From Mycobacterium sp. AZCC_0083 (lineage in GTDB: Bacteria > Actinomycetota > Actinomycetes > Mycobacteriales > Mycobacteriaceae): a DNA stretch of 64,000 bases. Of the stretch, positions 40,613-49,108 are shown piece by piece. The translations under genes were made by a program, and so were the position numbers. Location of the stretch: contig NZ_JACHGP010000012.1 of assembly GCF_014202335.1 (NCBI RefSeq), forward strand, positions 1 to 64,000. Direction: 5' to 3'. The notes below the pieces were generated by a model. That model did not search any database. It had not been told where the DNA came from and worked only from the letters and a program-made list of their open reading frames with translations. Within the stretch, counting starts at the first letter, position 1; the number at the start of each line of letters is the position of its first letter.

Positions 40613-42186
40613 CCGTCACGCCACCGTCAGTCGAATACTGGCTGCTGTTGCCGATGCTGATCGTGTTCGGCGTCGCCGTCATCGGCGTGCTCCTCGAGGC
40701 GTTCCTCCCCCGCGGCGCCCGTTACCGGGTGCAGCTGACGCTGGCCATCGGCGGTCAACTCGCCGCACTGGTCGCCGTGGTCAAGGCGTGGATGGACCTG
40801 CACTCGGCGGAGGGGCAAACGGCTGTCGCCGGTGCCGTCGCCGTCGACAGGCCAGCGCTCTTCCTGCAGGGCACGCTGCTGTTGGTCGGCCTCCTCGGCA
40901 CATTGCTGATGGCAGAACGTCGCCTTCCCGCCGAAGTGGGCGCCGAGGTCGGCGCCAGCGGCCTTGATGCGTTCACCTCACAAGCCGCAGCGGTGCCCGG
41001 CAGCATCGCAGAGATCATCGCGACGAAGACCGGTGTGGCACAGACGGAGATCTTCCCGCTGACCATGTTCGCGATCGGCGGCATGATGTTGTTCCCCGCC
41101 TCCGACGACCTGCTCACGATGTTCATCGCGCTCGAGGTGTTCTCGCTGCCGCTGTACCTGATGTGCGGCCTGGCCCGGCGGCGGCGACTGCTGTCCCAAG
41201 AAGCCGCGCTGAAGTACTTCCTGCTCGGCGCGTTCGCGTCGGCCTTCTTCCTATACGGCATCGCCCTGCTCTACGGCTACTCCGGCGGGCTGAGCCTGAG
41301 CGGGATCCGCAACGAAGTCGCCGCAAGTCCGGGCAACTCGTCGTTGGCGCTGATCGGCATGGCGCTGTTGTCGGTGGGCCTGCTGTTCAAAGTCGGTGCG
41401 GTGCCGTTCCATTCGTGGATCCCCGACGTCTATCAGGGCGCCCCGACACCGATCACGGCCTTCATGGCGGCGGCCACCAAGATCGCGGCATTCGGCGCGA
41501 CACTGCGCATCTTCTACGTCGCACTTCCCGGACTCGAGAACGACTGGCGTCCCGTGATGTGGGCGGTCGCGATCCTCACCATGGTCGTCGGCACGGTGAC
41601 CGCGGTAGCGCAGACAGACGTGAAGCGCATGCTGGCCTACTCCTCGGTGGCGCACACCGGGTTCATCCTGACCGGCGTCATCGCGCTCAACCCCGACGGT
41701 CTCTCGGCGACGTTGTTCTACCTGTTCGCCTACGGGTTCAGCACCCTCGGCGCCTTCGCCGTGGTGAGCCTGGTGCGCAACGCAGCCGGTGAGGAAGAGA
41801 CCGACATGACCCGCTGGGCGGGGCTCGGTCGGCGGCATCCCCTTGTGGGCGTGGTGTTCTCGCTCTTCCTGCTCGCCTTCGCCGGGATCCCGTTGACCAG
41901 CGGCTTCGTCGGGAAGTTCGCGGTGTTCAAGGCCGCCGCCGAGGGCGGTGCCGCTCCTTTGGTCATCGTCGGCGTCATCGCCAGCGCCGTCGCCGCCTAC
42001 TTCTACGTTCGATTGATCGTGCTGATGTTCTTCACCGAACCGCCCGACGACCCGCCAACGGTCGTCGTGCCGAGCGCACTGAGCACCGCGACCGTGACCC
42101 TGACCGCAGCCGTCACGCTGGCGCTCGGCGCCCTGCCGCAGCCGCTCCTCGACCTGGTCGATCACGCCGTCCAGTTCGTCCGCTAA
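40609..42186 (+). CDS. nuoN: NADH-quinone oxidoreductase subunit N
   Basis: A 525-residue antiporter-like membrane subunit, last gene of the operon. Key regions are TMFIALEVFSLPLYLMCGL (helix-5 glutamate) and KVGAVPFHSWIPDVYQGAPTP. A loop of about 40 residues (AEVGAEVGASGLDAFTSQ...) after helix 3 is longer than in enteric homologues. No terminator hairpin is obvious before the enoyl-CoA hydratase gene 9 bp downstream, so that gene may be read through from nuo. Confidence 0.96.
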   Translation: MTVTPPSVEYWLLLPMLIVFGVAVIGVLLEAFLPRGARYRVQLTLAIGGQLAALVAVVKAWMDLHSAEGQTAVAGAVAVDRPALFLQGTLLLVGLLGTLLMAERRLPAEVGAEVGASGLDAFTSQAAAVPGSIAEIIATKTGVAQTEIFPLTMFAIGGMMLFPASDDLLTMFIALEVFSLPLYLMCGLARRRRLLSQEAALKYFLLGAFASAFFLYGIALLYGYSGGLSLSGIRNEVAASPGNSSLALIGMALLSVGLLFKVGAVPFHSWIPDVYQGAPTPITAFMAAATKIAAFGATLRIFYVALPGLENDWRPVMWAVAILTMVVGTVTAVAQTDVKRMLAYSSVAHTGFILTGVIALNPDGLSATLFYLFAYGFSTLGAFAVVSLVRNAAGEEETDMTRWAGLGRRHPLVGVVFSLFLLAFAGIPLTSGFVGKFAVFKAAAEGGAAPLVIVGVIASAVAAYFYVRLIVLMFFTEPPDDPPTVVVPSALSTATVTLTAAVTLALGALPQPLLDLVDHAVQFVR

Positions 42187-42195
42187 CGTGCGATC

Positions 42196-42972
42196 GTGAC
42201 CGACGACGCGCTGGTGACCCGCACCGACAGGGGCGCGGTCCGGGTGCTGACGATGAACCGTCCCGCGGCCCGAAACGCGTTGAACCGCGAGCTGATCAGG
42301 TCGCTGTACGCGGCCCTGAAGGCCGCCGACGCAGACGATTCGGTGCGTGCCATCGTACTCACCGGCGCCGATCCTGCGTTCTGCGCTGGCGTCGACCTGA
42401 AGGAGGCCGCCCGCGACGGTCTGAAGTACTTCGCGGAGTTCAAGTCGAACAGCTGCATCAGCGCCGTCGCCGAGATGCGCACGCCGACGCTCGGGGCGAT
42501 CAACGGTGCGACGTTCACCGGCGGCCTCGAGTTGGCGCTTGGCTGCGACTTCCTGATCGCCTCGGAGCGAGCGGTGTTCGCCGACACCCATGCGCGGGTG
42601 GGGATCCTGCCCGGCGGCGGGATGACCGCCCGACTCCCCCAGGTCGTCGGTGCGGCGATGGCGCGGCGCATGTCCATGACGGGCGAGGTGGTCGACGCCG
42701 TCCGCGCCGAGCGGATCGGGCTGGTCACCGAGGTCGTGGCCCACGACCGCCTACTCGATCGAGCCGTCGAACTCGCCAGTCAGGTCGCCGAAGTACCCAA
42801 GCCAACCATGCTGGGGCTCAAGGAGATCTACGTTACCGGCGCCGCAGCCGTCATCGACCCGGCACTGGCAGCCGAGGACGCCATCGCAGGCGCTCAGGAG
42901 CACGACCTGGCTGGGCTAGAGCAACGCCGCCTCGACGTCATCCGCGCCAACAAGTCGCAGATCACTCGCTGA
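42196..42972 (+). CDS. enoyl-CoA hydratase/isomerase family protein
   Basis: A 258-residue crotonase-fold enzyme. The oxyanion-hole segments are ADPAFCAGVDLKEAARDG (first) and GAINGATFTGGLELALGCD (second). The position of the usual first catalytic glutamate is at TGGLELA and the second lies in the ARVGILPGGGMTARLP loop, where glycines occupy the usual glutamate site, so hydratase activity is uncertain. It starts 9 bp after nuoN and overlaps the pseudogene on the other strand by 11 bp. Confidence 0.87.
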   Translation: MTDDALVTRTDRGAVRVLTMNRPAARNALNRELIRSLYAALKAADADDSVRAIVLTGADPAFCAGVDLKEAARDGLKYFAEFKSNSCISAVAEMRTPTLGAINGATFTGGLELALGCDFLIASERAVFADTHARVGILPGGGMTARLPQVVGAAMARRMSMTGEVVDAVRAERIGLVTEVVAHDRLLDRAVELASQVAEVPKPTMLGLKEIYVTGAAAVIDPALAAEDAIAGAQEHDLAGLEQRRLDVIRANKSQITR

Positions 42973-43829
42973 CCGACGCGCGCAGCGGGAACGGCTCGAA
43001 CTCGTAGTCCGCCCAGATCGCCTGCGACACCTGCTCGGGATAGCGCACGACCGTAGACTCGGCGCCGAAGACGCGGGTGAGTTGGCCTGTTGCGTCGTAC
43101 GGCGGCCAGCCCGGATCGCCATTCGCGGCGAACGACCGCCAGGCTCGTCCCATGTCATCGGAGAGCGCAACGGCTCGTGGTGGCGGTGGCGTCCCGTAGA
43201 GCTGGGCACCGTACGGCGAGTCGAGGGTGCCGAACACTGCGGGGATCTCGACGGTGTGCGCTGCGCCGATCGGCGTTGCATCCCAACAGAATTCGTAGAG
43301 ATACGTGCGGCCACCGGCAGCGGCGTGTGCCTGGGCCAGATGCAGGCTCGGCATCCGGTACACGAAGTCCGAGCACACGATCTGGTACAGCTCGGCGTGA
43401 TCGGCGCCGGGATGGGCTGCCCGGTAGTCCTCGGCACCAGTCGGTCGTGGCGGTAGCGTGCGCAAGGCCCGGTCCGAAGCGGCTTCGGTGACGGTGTGAG
43501 GGCCGCCGGCCCCTGCGATGACGATGTTGTACTCGTCGCGGTTGTGCCCGATGATCATCTCGACGTCTCGGGCCGCGCCTGCGGCCATCGCCCGCCACGG
43601 GCTTGTCGGCACGACGGTTCCGTCCACCACGGGCCCGAAGATCGCGCCGCGCACCGCCCGCCCGTATCCCCATCGATCCTCGCGCCCGAGTGCGGATGCC
43701 TCGACCTCCGTCGCTGCGTCGACCAAATCCTTCGCGGGCACCGCCGCGAGGAGGGATTCCGCGAAACACCCGAACGCGGTCCTGCTCCGAGCCACGCACC
43801 TTCCCTGCCCGCGTCGCAACGACCGGCAT
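42962..43829 (-). pseudogene. carboxylesterase (type B) pseudogene with internal deletion and frameshift
   Basis: An ATG at 43829 begins a typical type-B carboxylesterase N-terminus (VVATRAGKVRGSEQD, then VRVFRGIP). The frame then breaks at about 43753-43766, and a different frame continues as FAESLLAAVPAKDLVDAATE and runs through 260 residues of normal esterase C-terminal half (GPVVDGTVVPTSPWRAM, GHNRDEYN, YLYEFCWDATPIG, histidine-region AVFGTLDSPYG). About 220-250 residues, including the nucleophilic serine elbow, are missing. The ATG overlaps the stop of the upstream TetR-PIG-L gene (TGATG), so it was once translated as part of that operon. Confidence 0.85.
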
Positions 43830-45142
43830 CACGTCGCGGGCCTTCGCAGAATGAACCCCACCGTGCGCCGACCACCGAACTCCGGTCGCGGAGGCGTCGC
43901 CGCATCGACCTCGTTGCGCGCTTGCTCCTCGACGGGCGTGCCGGGGTCGAGCACCGAGAGGTACACGGCGTGCGCCATGAGCGACGCCACCGCAGCGTCC
44001 ACGAATCCGTCCACCACCTCGCAGTGCGTGATGTCGGGGCCGCACTCGAAAAGCCATCGCGGCGGATCGACAAGCGAGTCATATGCTGCGGCAACGGCAT
44101 TGGAGAACTCGATGTGGTCACGCTGGTTCGGTGCACCTGGCGCCCACTGGGCACCGCTGTAGATGGTCACGACCACCTCGGGCGCCAGGGCCGAGATGGT
44201 CTCGGCGATCTTGGTGCGCAGCGCGGGGGTATCGCGGATGTGGCTGTCGGGGAAGTCCCAGAACTGCACGTCACTGACCCCCACGATGGCGGCCGAGCGT
44301 CGTTGTTCTTCTTCGCGCAGCGGGCCGGCTTCCTCTGCCGGCATGCCCTCGATGCCGACCTCACCGCGCGAGGCCAACGCGTAGTGCACGGTCTTGCCTG
44401 CCGCAGTCCACTTGGCGACTGCCGCCGAACACCCGTACTCGGGGTCGTCGGGATGCGGTACCAGGACGAGCGCCGTCCTCCAGTCGGCCGGAAACGGCTG
44501 TGGCGCCACCCGTTCCGGCATCACGCCGTGCACCACGATCGCCGCGGTCTGGTCGACCCACTCATCGTCGAGTTCCTGGTCAGGCACCAGTAGCAGACGG
44601 AGAAGGGTTGCGCCGCCGATGATCTCGATCAGCCGGCCGGCGTCGACGTCGGCGCTTATCTGTCCTCGGTTCACGGCATGCGCCAGCCGTGCACCCACCA
44701 CGCCGAACACGCCGGTGAAGCGGCCCACCACCCGAGCATTCAGGTCCGCATCGTCCGCCATGTCGGCGATCAGCCCCGGCAGCGCCGCCCGCACCAAGGG
44801 ACTACTGAAGACGTCGCGAGTAGCCGCGATCATCGCCCGCACGTCGCCCGCGATGTCGCCCTCGGGTGCCGTCAGTGCGGTCGGCGCGATCGGGAAGGCC
44901 GCCTCGTGGACGAGTTCTGCCTTGCTCGACCAGCGGCGGTACAGCGCGGTCTTGGTGGTGCCCGCCCGCTCCGCGACGGCGGCCATCGTGAGATTCGAAT
45001 AACCGATTTCGACGAGCAGATCCGCGGTCGCGCCGAGTATGGCAGCGTCGATACGCGGGTCGCGTGGGCGGCCTGAGGCAGTAACGCTGTGTGCTCCTCG
45101 CGTGTGCCCGGCCTTGTCAACCGCGGGCGGGTCTGCTTTCAT
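43829..45142 (-). CDS. TetR regulator fused to a PIG-L family deacetylase
   Basis: A single uninterrupted frame of 437 residues. Residues 25-75 are a TetR helix-turn-helix (RPRDPRIDAAILGATADLLV, GTTKTALYRRWSSKAELVHE) followed by a TetR ligand domain to about residue 207; this part resembles Rv3167c of M. tuberculosis, which also precedes Rv3168. From Met208 (codon ending at 44519) the chain continues as a PIG-L/LmbE zinc deacetylase: ALVLVPHPDDPEYG (zinc ligands), LASRGEVG, and the third ligand region NQRDHIEFSNAV. No stop codon separates the two. Internal re-initiation at Met208 could also yield a free deacetylase. Confidence 0.85.
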   Translation of the reverse strand: MKADPPAVDKAGHTRGAHSVTASGRPRDPRIDAAILGATADLLVEIGYSNLTMAAVAERAGTTKTALYRRWSSKAELVHEAAFPIAPTALTAPEGDIAGDVRAMIAATRDVFSSPLVRAALPGLIADMADDADLNARVVGRFTGVFGVVGARLAHAVNRGQISADVDAGRLIEIIGGATLLRLLLVPDQELDDEWVDQTAAIVVHGVMPERVAPQPFPADWRTALVLVPHPDDPEYGCSAAVAKWTAAGKTVHYALASRGEVGIEGMPAEEAGPLREEEQRRSAAIVGVSDVQFWDFPDSHIRDTPALRTKIAETISALAPEVVVTIYSGAQWAPGAPNQRDHIEFSNAVAAAYDSLVDPPRWLFECGPDITHCEVVDGFVDAAVASLMAHAVYLSVLDPGTPVEEQARNEVDAATPPRPEFGGRRTVGFILRRPAT

Positions 45143-45143
45143 A

Positions 45144-45162
45144 ACGCTACGAAGCGTAGCGT
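45144..45162. promoter_or_regulatory. perfect 19-bp dyad between tetR-PIG-L and the Rv3168-like gene
   Basis: ACGCTACG-AAG-CGTAGCGT has perfect 8-base arms. It starts one base beyond the fusion-protein start codon and ends 22 bp before the divergent GTG at 45185, so it can control both genes. Clear TetR-type autoregulatory operator. Confidence 0.8.
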
Positions 45163-45184
45163 AATTGCTTGGAAGGGTAAACCT

Positions 45185-46363
45185 GTGGCTACCGAACCGG
45201 CGGTCGAAGAGATCAGCCGCCTGCAGCACTCCTCGCGAGACGTCACCACTCTCCCCTCGGTGATGTCGCAGTGGCTGTCCACCGTGATGCCCGGAGGCGT
45301 AACCCCGGACGTGACGATCGAAAGCGGTGTCGAGTCCAACGGAATGTCGTCGGAGACCATCATTCTGACCGGCCGGTGGGAGAAAGACGGGCACTCCGTC
45401 GAACAGAGATGGGTGGCCAGGGTGGCACCCCGCGCCGAGGACGTTCCGGTGTTCAAGGACTACCGGCTCGACCACCAATTCGAGGTCATCCGCTTGGTCG
45501 GAGAGCTGACCGATGTGCCGGTGCCCGTGGTGCGGTGGCTCGACACCAGCGGCGACGTGCTGGGGACGCCGTTCTTCCTGATGGATCACGTCTCCGGCAT
45601 CGTCCCGCCCGACGTCATGCCCTACACGTTCGGGGACAACTGGTTCGCCGACGCACCGATCGAGCAACAGCGCGAACTGCAGGATGCCACCGTCGAAGTG
45701 CTGGCGAAACTGCATGCGATACCCGATGCCGAGCAGACGTTCGGCTTTCTCTCCGAGGTCGACCCACCGGGTGACACCCCACTGCGCAGGCACTTCGGCT
45801 GGCTGAAGGACTGGTACGAGTTCGCGGCGGCCGATGCCGGTCGCTCGGAGTTGGTGGAGCGCGCACTGGCCTGGCTCGAGGACAACTTCCCCGCCGACGT
45901 CGCCGCCTCGCAATCGGTGTTGACGTGGGGCGACTCACGCATCGGCAACGTGCTCTACGAGGACTTTCGCCCGGTCGCCGTACTGGACTGGGAGATGGCG
46001 ACGGTAGGCCCGCGCGAGCTCGACGTGTCGTGGATCATCTTCGCGCACATGGTGTTCCAGGAACTCGCCGGTCTCGCCGGCCTGCCGGGGTTGCCCGACG
46101 TCATGCGCGAGGAGGACGTGCGCGAGACCTACACGCGGCTGACCGGTGCCGAACTGGGCGACCTGCGGTGGTTCTACGTGTACTCCGGGGTGATCTGGTG
46201 CTGCGTCTTCATGCGCACCGGGGCACGGCGGGTGCGGTTCGGCGAGATCGAGAAGATCGACGATCTGGAGTCGACGTTCTACCACGGAGGCCTTTTGAAG
46301 CGATTGATAGAAGAGGCTCCGGAGGGCAGGAGCGAAGCGACCCGGGATATGGAGGAAGCCTGA
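45185..46363 (+). CDS. APH-fold phosphotransferase (Rv3168-like)
   Basis: A 392-residue kinase-fold protein like M. tuberculosis Rv3168. The catalytic loop reads VLTWGDSRIGNVLY, with Trp in place of the usual histidine before GDxxxxN, and the metal aspartate is in PVAVLDWEMATVGPRELD. The true substrate is unknown. The GTG at 45185 is chosen because it is the first start after the operator. The last 13 residues (GRSEATRDMEEA) are encoded by a copy of the dispersed GAGCGAAGCGACCCGGG repeat. It overlaps the next gene by 1 bp. Confidence 0.85.
   Translation: MATEPAVEEISRLQHSSRDVTTLPSVMSQWLSTVMPGGVTPDVTIESGVESNGMSSETIILTGRWEKDGHSVEQRWVARVAPRAEDVPVFKDYRLDHQFEVIRLVGELTDVPVPVVRWLDTSGDVLGTPFFLMDHVSGIVPPDVMPYTFGDNWFADAPIEQQRELQDATVEVLAKLHAIPDAEQTFGFLSEVDPPGDTPLRRHFGWLKDWYEFAAADAGRSELVERALAWLEDNFPADVAASQSVLTWGDSRIGNVLYEDFRPVAVLDWEMATVGPRELDVSWIIFAHMVFQELAGLAGLPGLPDVMREEDVRETYTRLTGAELGDLRWFYVYSGVIWCCVFMRTGARRVRFGEIEKIDDLESTFYHGGLLKRLIEEAPEGRSEATRDMEEA
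46324..46346 (+). repeat. dispersed GAGCGAAGCGACCCGGG repeat at the 3' end of the Rv3168-like gene
   Basis: Identical over 23 bases to 24062-24084. Here it is read as GRSEATR close to the C-terminus, in a frame different from the other kinase copy. Confidence 0.65.
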
Positions 46364-47478
46364 TGCTCGGCCCGATGGATGAGTTTCCCGTACACCAGAT
46401 TCCGCAACCGATCGCCTGGCCCGGATCGTCGGACCGCAACTTCTACGACCGGTCCTACTTCAACGCGCACGACCGGACAGGCGACGTCTTCCTCATCACC
46501 GGCCTCGGCTACTACCCCAACCTCGGGGTGAAGGACGCCTTCTTCCTGATCCGCCGCGGCGACACGCAGACGGCGGTGCACCTGTCCGACGCGATAGACC
46601 AGGACCGGCTCAACCAGCACGTCCTCGGCTACCGCATCGAGGTCGACGAGCCACTACAGCGACTGCGGATCGTGCTCGACGAGACCGAGGGCATCGCCGC
46701 CGATCTGACCTGGAACGGATTGTTCGACGTCGTCCAGGAGCAGCGCCACATCCTGCGCACCGGCACCCGGATCACGTTGGACGCGCAGCGATTCGCCCAA
46801 TTGGGCTCGTGGAGTGGGCACATCGCGATCGACGGCGAGGAGATCACCGTCGACCCATCGGTGTGGATCGGGTCACGAGACCGGTCCTGGGGCATCAGGC
46901 CGATCGGTGAGGCCGAACCCGGTGGGCGGCCTGCCGATCCGCCGTTCGAGGGCATGTGGTGGCTCTACGTGCCGATCGCGTTCGACGACTTCTCGATCGT
47001 CATCATCATCCAGGAGGACCACACCGGCTTCCGCTCACTGAACGACTGCACCCGAGTCTGGAAGGACGGCCGCGTCGAGCAATTGGGCTGGCCGCGGGTC
47101 AAGATCCACTACAACTCCGGCACCCGGATCCCGACCGGAGCCACCATCGACGCCACGGCGCAGAATGGTGCTCTGCTCCACTTCGACGTGGAATCCAAAC
47201 TTCCTGTGCCGATTCACGTCGGCGGCGGCTACGGCGGCGACTCGGACTGGATTCACGGCATGTGGAGGGGCGAGAAGTTCACCGAACGCCTCACCTACGA
47301 CATGACCGACCCCGCCATCGTCGGCAGGGCCGGCTTCGGCGTGATCGATCACGTCGGGCGGGCGGTGTGCACCGACGGCGACGGCACGCCGGTCGAGGGC
47401 TGGGGCCTTTTCGAGCACGGCGCGCTGGGCCGCCACGACCCGTCGGGTTTCGCGGACTGGCTGACCGTCGCACCGTAG
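46363..47478 (+). CDS. Rv3169-like conserved protein, possible lipocalin-like (CrtC/AttH) fold
   Basis: A 371-residue protein, positionally equivalent to Rv3169. It is rich in beta strands with WGIRPIGE and MWWLYVPIAFDDFSIVIIIQED in the middle, and HVGGGYGGDSDWIHGMWRG later, a pattern I associate with the hydroxyneurosporene-synthase/AttH-like double-lipocalin fold. No catalytic residues can be named. The ATG overlaps the stop of the kinase-like gene, so the two likely act together. A strong terminator follows. Confidence 0.72.
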   Translation: MLGPMDEFPVHQIPQPIAWPGSSDRNFYDRSYFNAHDRTGDVFLITGLGYYPNLGVKDAFFLIRRGDTQTAVHLSDAIDQDRLNQHVLGYRIEVDEPLQRLRIVLDETEGIAADLTWNGLFDVVQEQRHILRTGTRITLDAQRFAQLGSWSGHIAIDGEEITVDPSVWIGSRDRSWGIRPIGEAEPGGRPADPPFEGMWWLYVPIAFDDFSIVIIIQEDHTGFRSLNDCTRVWKDGRVEQLGWPRVKIHYNSGTRIPTGATIDATAQNGALLHFDVESKLPVPIHVGGGYGGDSDWIHGMWRGEKFTERLTYDMTDPAIVGRAGFGVIDHVGRAVCTDGDGTPVEGWGLFEHGALGRHDPSGFADWLTVAP

Positions 47479-47487
47479 TCGCGCACG

Positions 47488-47522
47488 AAGAAGGGGCACC
47501 CAATTGATGGGTGCCCCTTCTT
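47488..47522. terminator. hairpin terminator, bidirectional
   Basis: A perfect 15-bp stem (AAGAAGGGGCACCCA with TGGGTGCCCCTTCTT) and a 5-nt loop lie between the convergent Rv3169-like gene and the small secreted-protein gene. The A- and T-rich stem ends resemble intrinsic terminators in both directions. Confidence 0.85.
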
Positions 47523-47536
47523 GATGGGTGGGTACG

Positions 47537-47704
47537 TCAGCGGCCGTTGCCCACGGTCGAGGTGGCCGAGCCGACGACTGCCTGCTGCTGGATGTCGTTG
47601 AGCCACGTGTGGTGGTCGACGCCCGCATCAGCGGGGGCGGCCAGGCCGAACAAGGCTGCTGCGAAACCGGTTGCGACGATGCTGGCGAATCCAAACTTCT
47701 TCAT
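47537..47704 (-). CDS. small secreted protein, 55 residues
   Basis: The ATG at 47704 has an AGGGAAG ribosome site. Residues 1-28 form a clear Sec signal peptide (MKKFGFASIVATGFAAALFG then LAAPADAG) with an A-x-A cleavage site near residue 27. The mature peptide is only about 28 residues (VDHHTWLNDIQQQAVVGSAT and a short tail). I do not recognise a named family; its form is that of short exported mycobacterial peptides. An upstream in-frame extension exists but lacks a signal sequence and is unlikely to be used. Confidence 0.75.
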   Translation of the reverse strand: MKKFGFASIVATGFAAALFGLAAPADAGVDHHTWLNDIQQQAVVGSATSTVGNGR

Positions 47705-47780
47705 GATCTTCCCTCTTCTTACTTGCTTGCCGTATGGCCTCTGTGTGTCGGCGGGAGGCCGTTCTCGCCGATCTGATGTG

Positions 47781-47805
47781 TTAAACCAGCAGGTCAGAGG
47801 TTTAA
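47781..47805. promoter_or_regulatory. TTAAACC/GGTTTAA inverted repeat upstream of the secreted-peptide gene
   Basis: Perfect 7-base arms separated by 11 bases, 77 bp upstream of the 47704 start, in the 227-bp non-coding gap. Unusually AT-rich for this genome; candidate regulator site. The rest of this gap shows no convincing gene. Confidence 0.4.
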
Positions 47806-47931
47806 TTCCGGTGGCAGAAATTGATCGCCGGTTGGCAGCATGTATGCGTGACAGGGCCCACGACTTCTGCACGAGGGCTGCGATCGCCGCGAGGATCGCA
47901 ACCATCGCGCAGAACTCGATGGCGCGGGCCG

Positions 47932-48309
47932 TCAGGCAATGATCAGCAGCACGGCGCCAGCTACGGCCTCGACGCCGAAGTAGAACCAATTGGGGTAGAA
48001 CGCCGTCCGACCGTCGACCACCGCGGACACGAGGCGGCCGAACGCCATGCCCGCCAGGGCCATGCCGACGGCTAGCAGGATCCCGCTTCGATGAGATCCT
48101 GCATCAACGGCCGCGTACGCCAGCACCCCTGCGATGGCCAGGCCGAAACCGCCGTAGACGGCGCGTACCTCCGACCGCGACGTGGGGTGTTCGAGCGTGA
48201 TGCCGAACGGCCGCACCAGCATCGCGGGGGCGGCGAGTGCGTATATCCCCATGCCGAGGAAGAACACACCCATCACGGCAATGACCGCTGTGTCGACTGC
48301 GCTGGCCAC
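47932..48309 (-). CDS. DUF4345 family membrane protein
   Basis: A 125-residue protein with four hydrophobic helices. The pattern VFFLGMGIYALAAPAMLVRPFGI, then TSRSEVRAVYGGFGLAIAGV and a final EAVAGAVLLIIA matches DUF4345 proteins (about 120 residues, four helices, RAxYGG motif). Function is unknown; membrane location is clear. It is divergent from the AraC-type gene, with 36 bp between start codons, so it is the likely target of that regulator. Confidence 0.75.
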   Translation of the reverse strand: MASAVDTAVIAVMGVFFLGMGIYALAAPAMLVRPFGITLEHPTSRSEVRAVYGGFGLAIAGVLAYAAVDAGSHRSGILLAVGMALAGMAFGRLVSAVVDGRTAFYPNWFYFGVEAVAGAVLLIIA

Positions 48310-48345
48310 GGTAGCCTCCTGTTCCAGTTCACGTAGGAGGCCAGC

Positions 48346-49107
48346 ATGGTCCTAGAAGTGGCGTCACCGCTTCCACAAACCTGCTCTTCGTCGATCTGGC
48401 TGTGGCCGGGCCAGGCGCTCTACGCCGGTCCGAGCCTGAATCTGGCGCCACATTCGGGATCCGTGTGGTGCTTGGCAGTCGGCGTCGACCGGCCACTCAC
48501 CGTGCTGACCCCCGACGGAACCACGCGCGACGCACATAGCGTCCTGATCCCGCCGCGGCTGACCCATCAGCTCCTCTGCCACGGCGGCCGGCTGGTGTCC
48601 TGCTACCTGGAGCCGACGTCGGCTCGGGCGGACTCGTGCCGACGTGGGTTCGGCCGGTGGGTGGACGGCATCGGCGTTCACCACGCCGCCGAGAAGCAGC
48701 TTGCGTTCGCCCCCGACGACGACCAAAGCGCCTGCCGCTGGCTCGATTTGGCCGCACCTGCCGTCGAGCGCGTCATCGATCCCCGCATCGTGCTCGCCGC
48801 AGCCCGGATACGCGCCGAGCCTGCCACGACGCTGTCGTCGCGTGAACTGGCCGCCGAGGCAGGGTTGTCCGAGTCGCGGTTTCTGCACCTGTTCCGCGAC
48901 GAGGTCGGGACGAGCCTGCGACGCTATCGGCTCTGGGTGCGACTGGTGGCTGCCGGGACGGCCATCGCCGCGGGACGCAACCTCACGGCCGCGGCGGTGG
49001 ACTCCGGTTTCGCCAGCCCGTCACACCTCGCCGACCGATTCAAGGCCACGTTCGGGTTGTCGGCCACCCAATTGCTGGGAACGGGCGCGATTCTGCGGAC
49101 GCCGTGA
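48346..49107 (+). CDS. AraC family transcriptional regulator
   Basis: A 253-residue regulator. The N-terminal 150 residues form a cupin-like sensing domain (LNLAPHSGSVWCLAVGVDRPLTV). The C-terminal 100 residues hold two helix-turn-helix units: LSSRELAAEAGLSESRFLHLFRDEVGTSLRRYRLW and LTAAAVDSGFASPSHLADRFKATFG, the latter matching the AraC signature. It is transcribed away from the DUF4345 gene and converges on the monooxygenase gene 1 bp after its stop. No ligand can be inferred. Confidence 0.88.
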   Translation: MVLEVASPLPQTCSSSIWLWPGQALYAGPSLNLAPHSGSVWCLAVGVDRPLTVLTPDGTTRDAHSVLIPPRLTHQLLCHGGRLVSCYLEPTSARADSCRRGFGRWVDGIGVHHAAEKQLAFAPDDDQSACRWLDLAAPAVERVIDPRIVLAAARIRAEPATTLSSRELAAEAGLSESRFLHLFRDEVGTSLRRYRLWVRLVAAGTAIAAGRNLTAAAVDSGFASPSHLADRFKATFGLSATQLLGTGAILRTP

Positions 49108-49108
49108 C

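Noticed and set aside
45143..45913. Upstream extension of the TetR-PIG-L fusion to a 694-residue protein
   Set aside because: The additional 257 residues are antisense to the Rv3168-like kinase and lack domain similarity; the operator at 45144-45162 fixes the promoter there.
47705..47989. N-terminal extension of the small secreted protein
   Set aside because: It would bury the signal peptide in the interior and includes the AT-rich inverted repeat; no ribosome site is evident.
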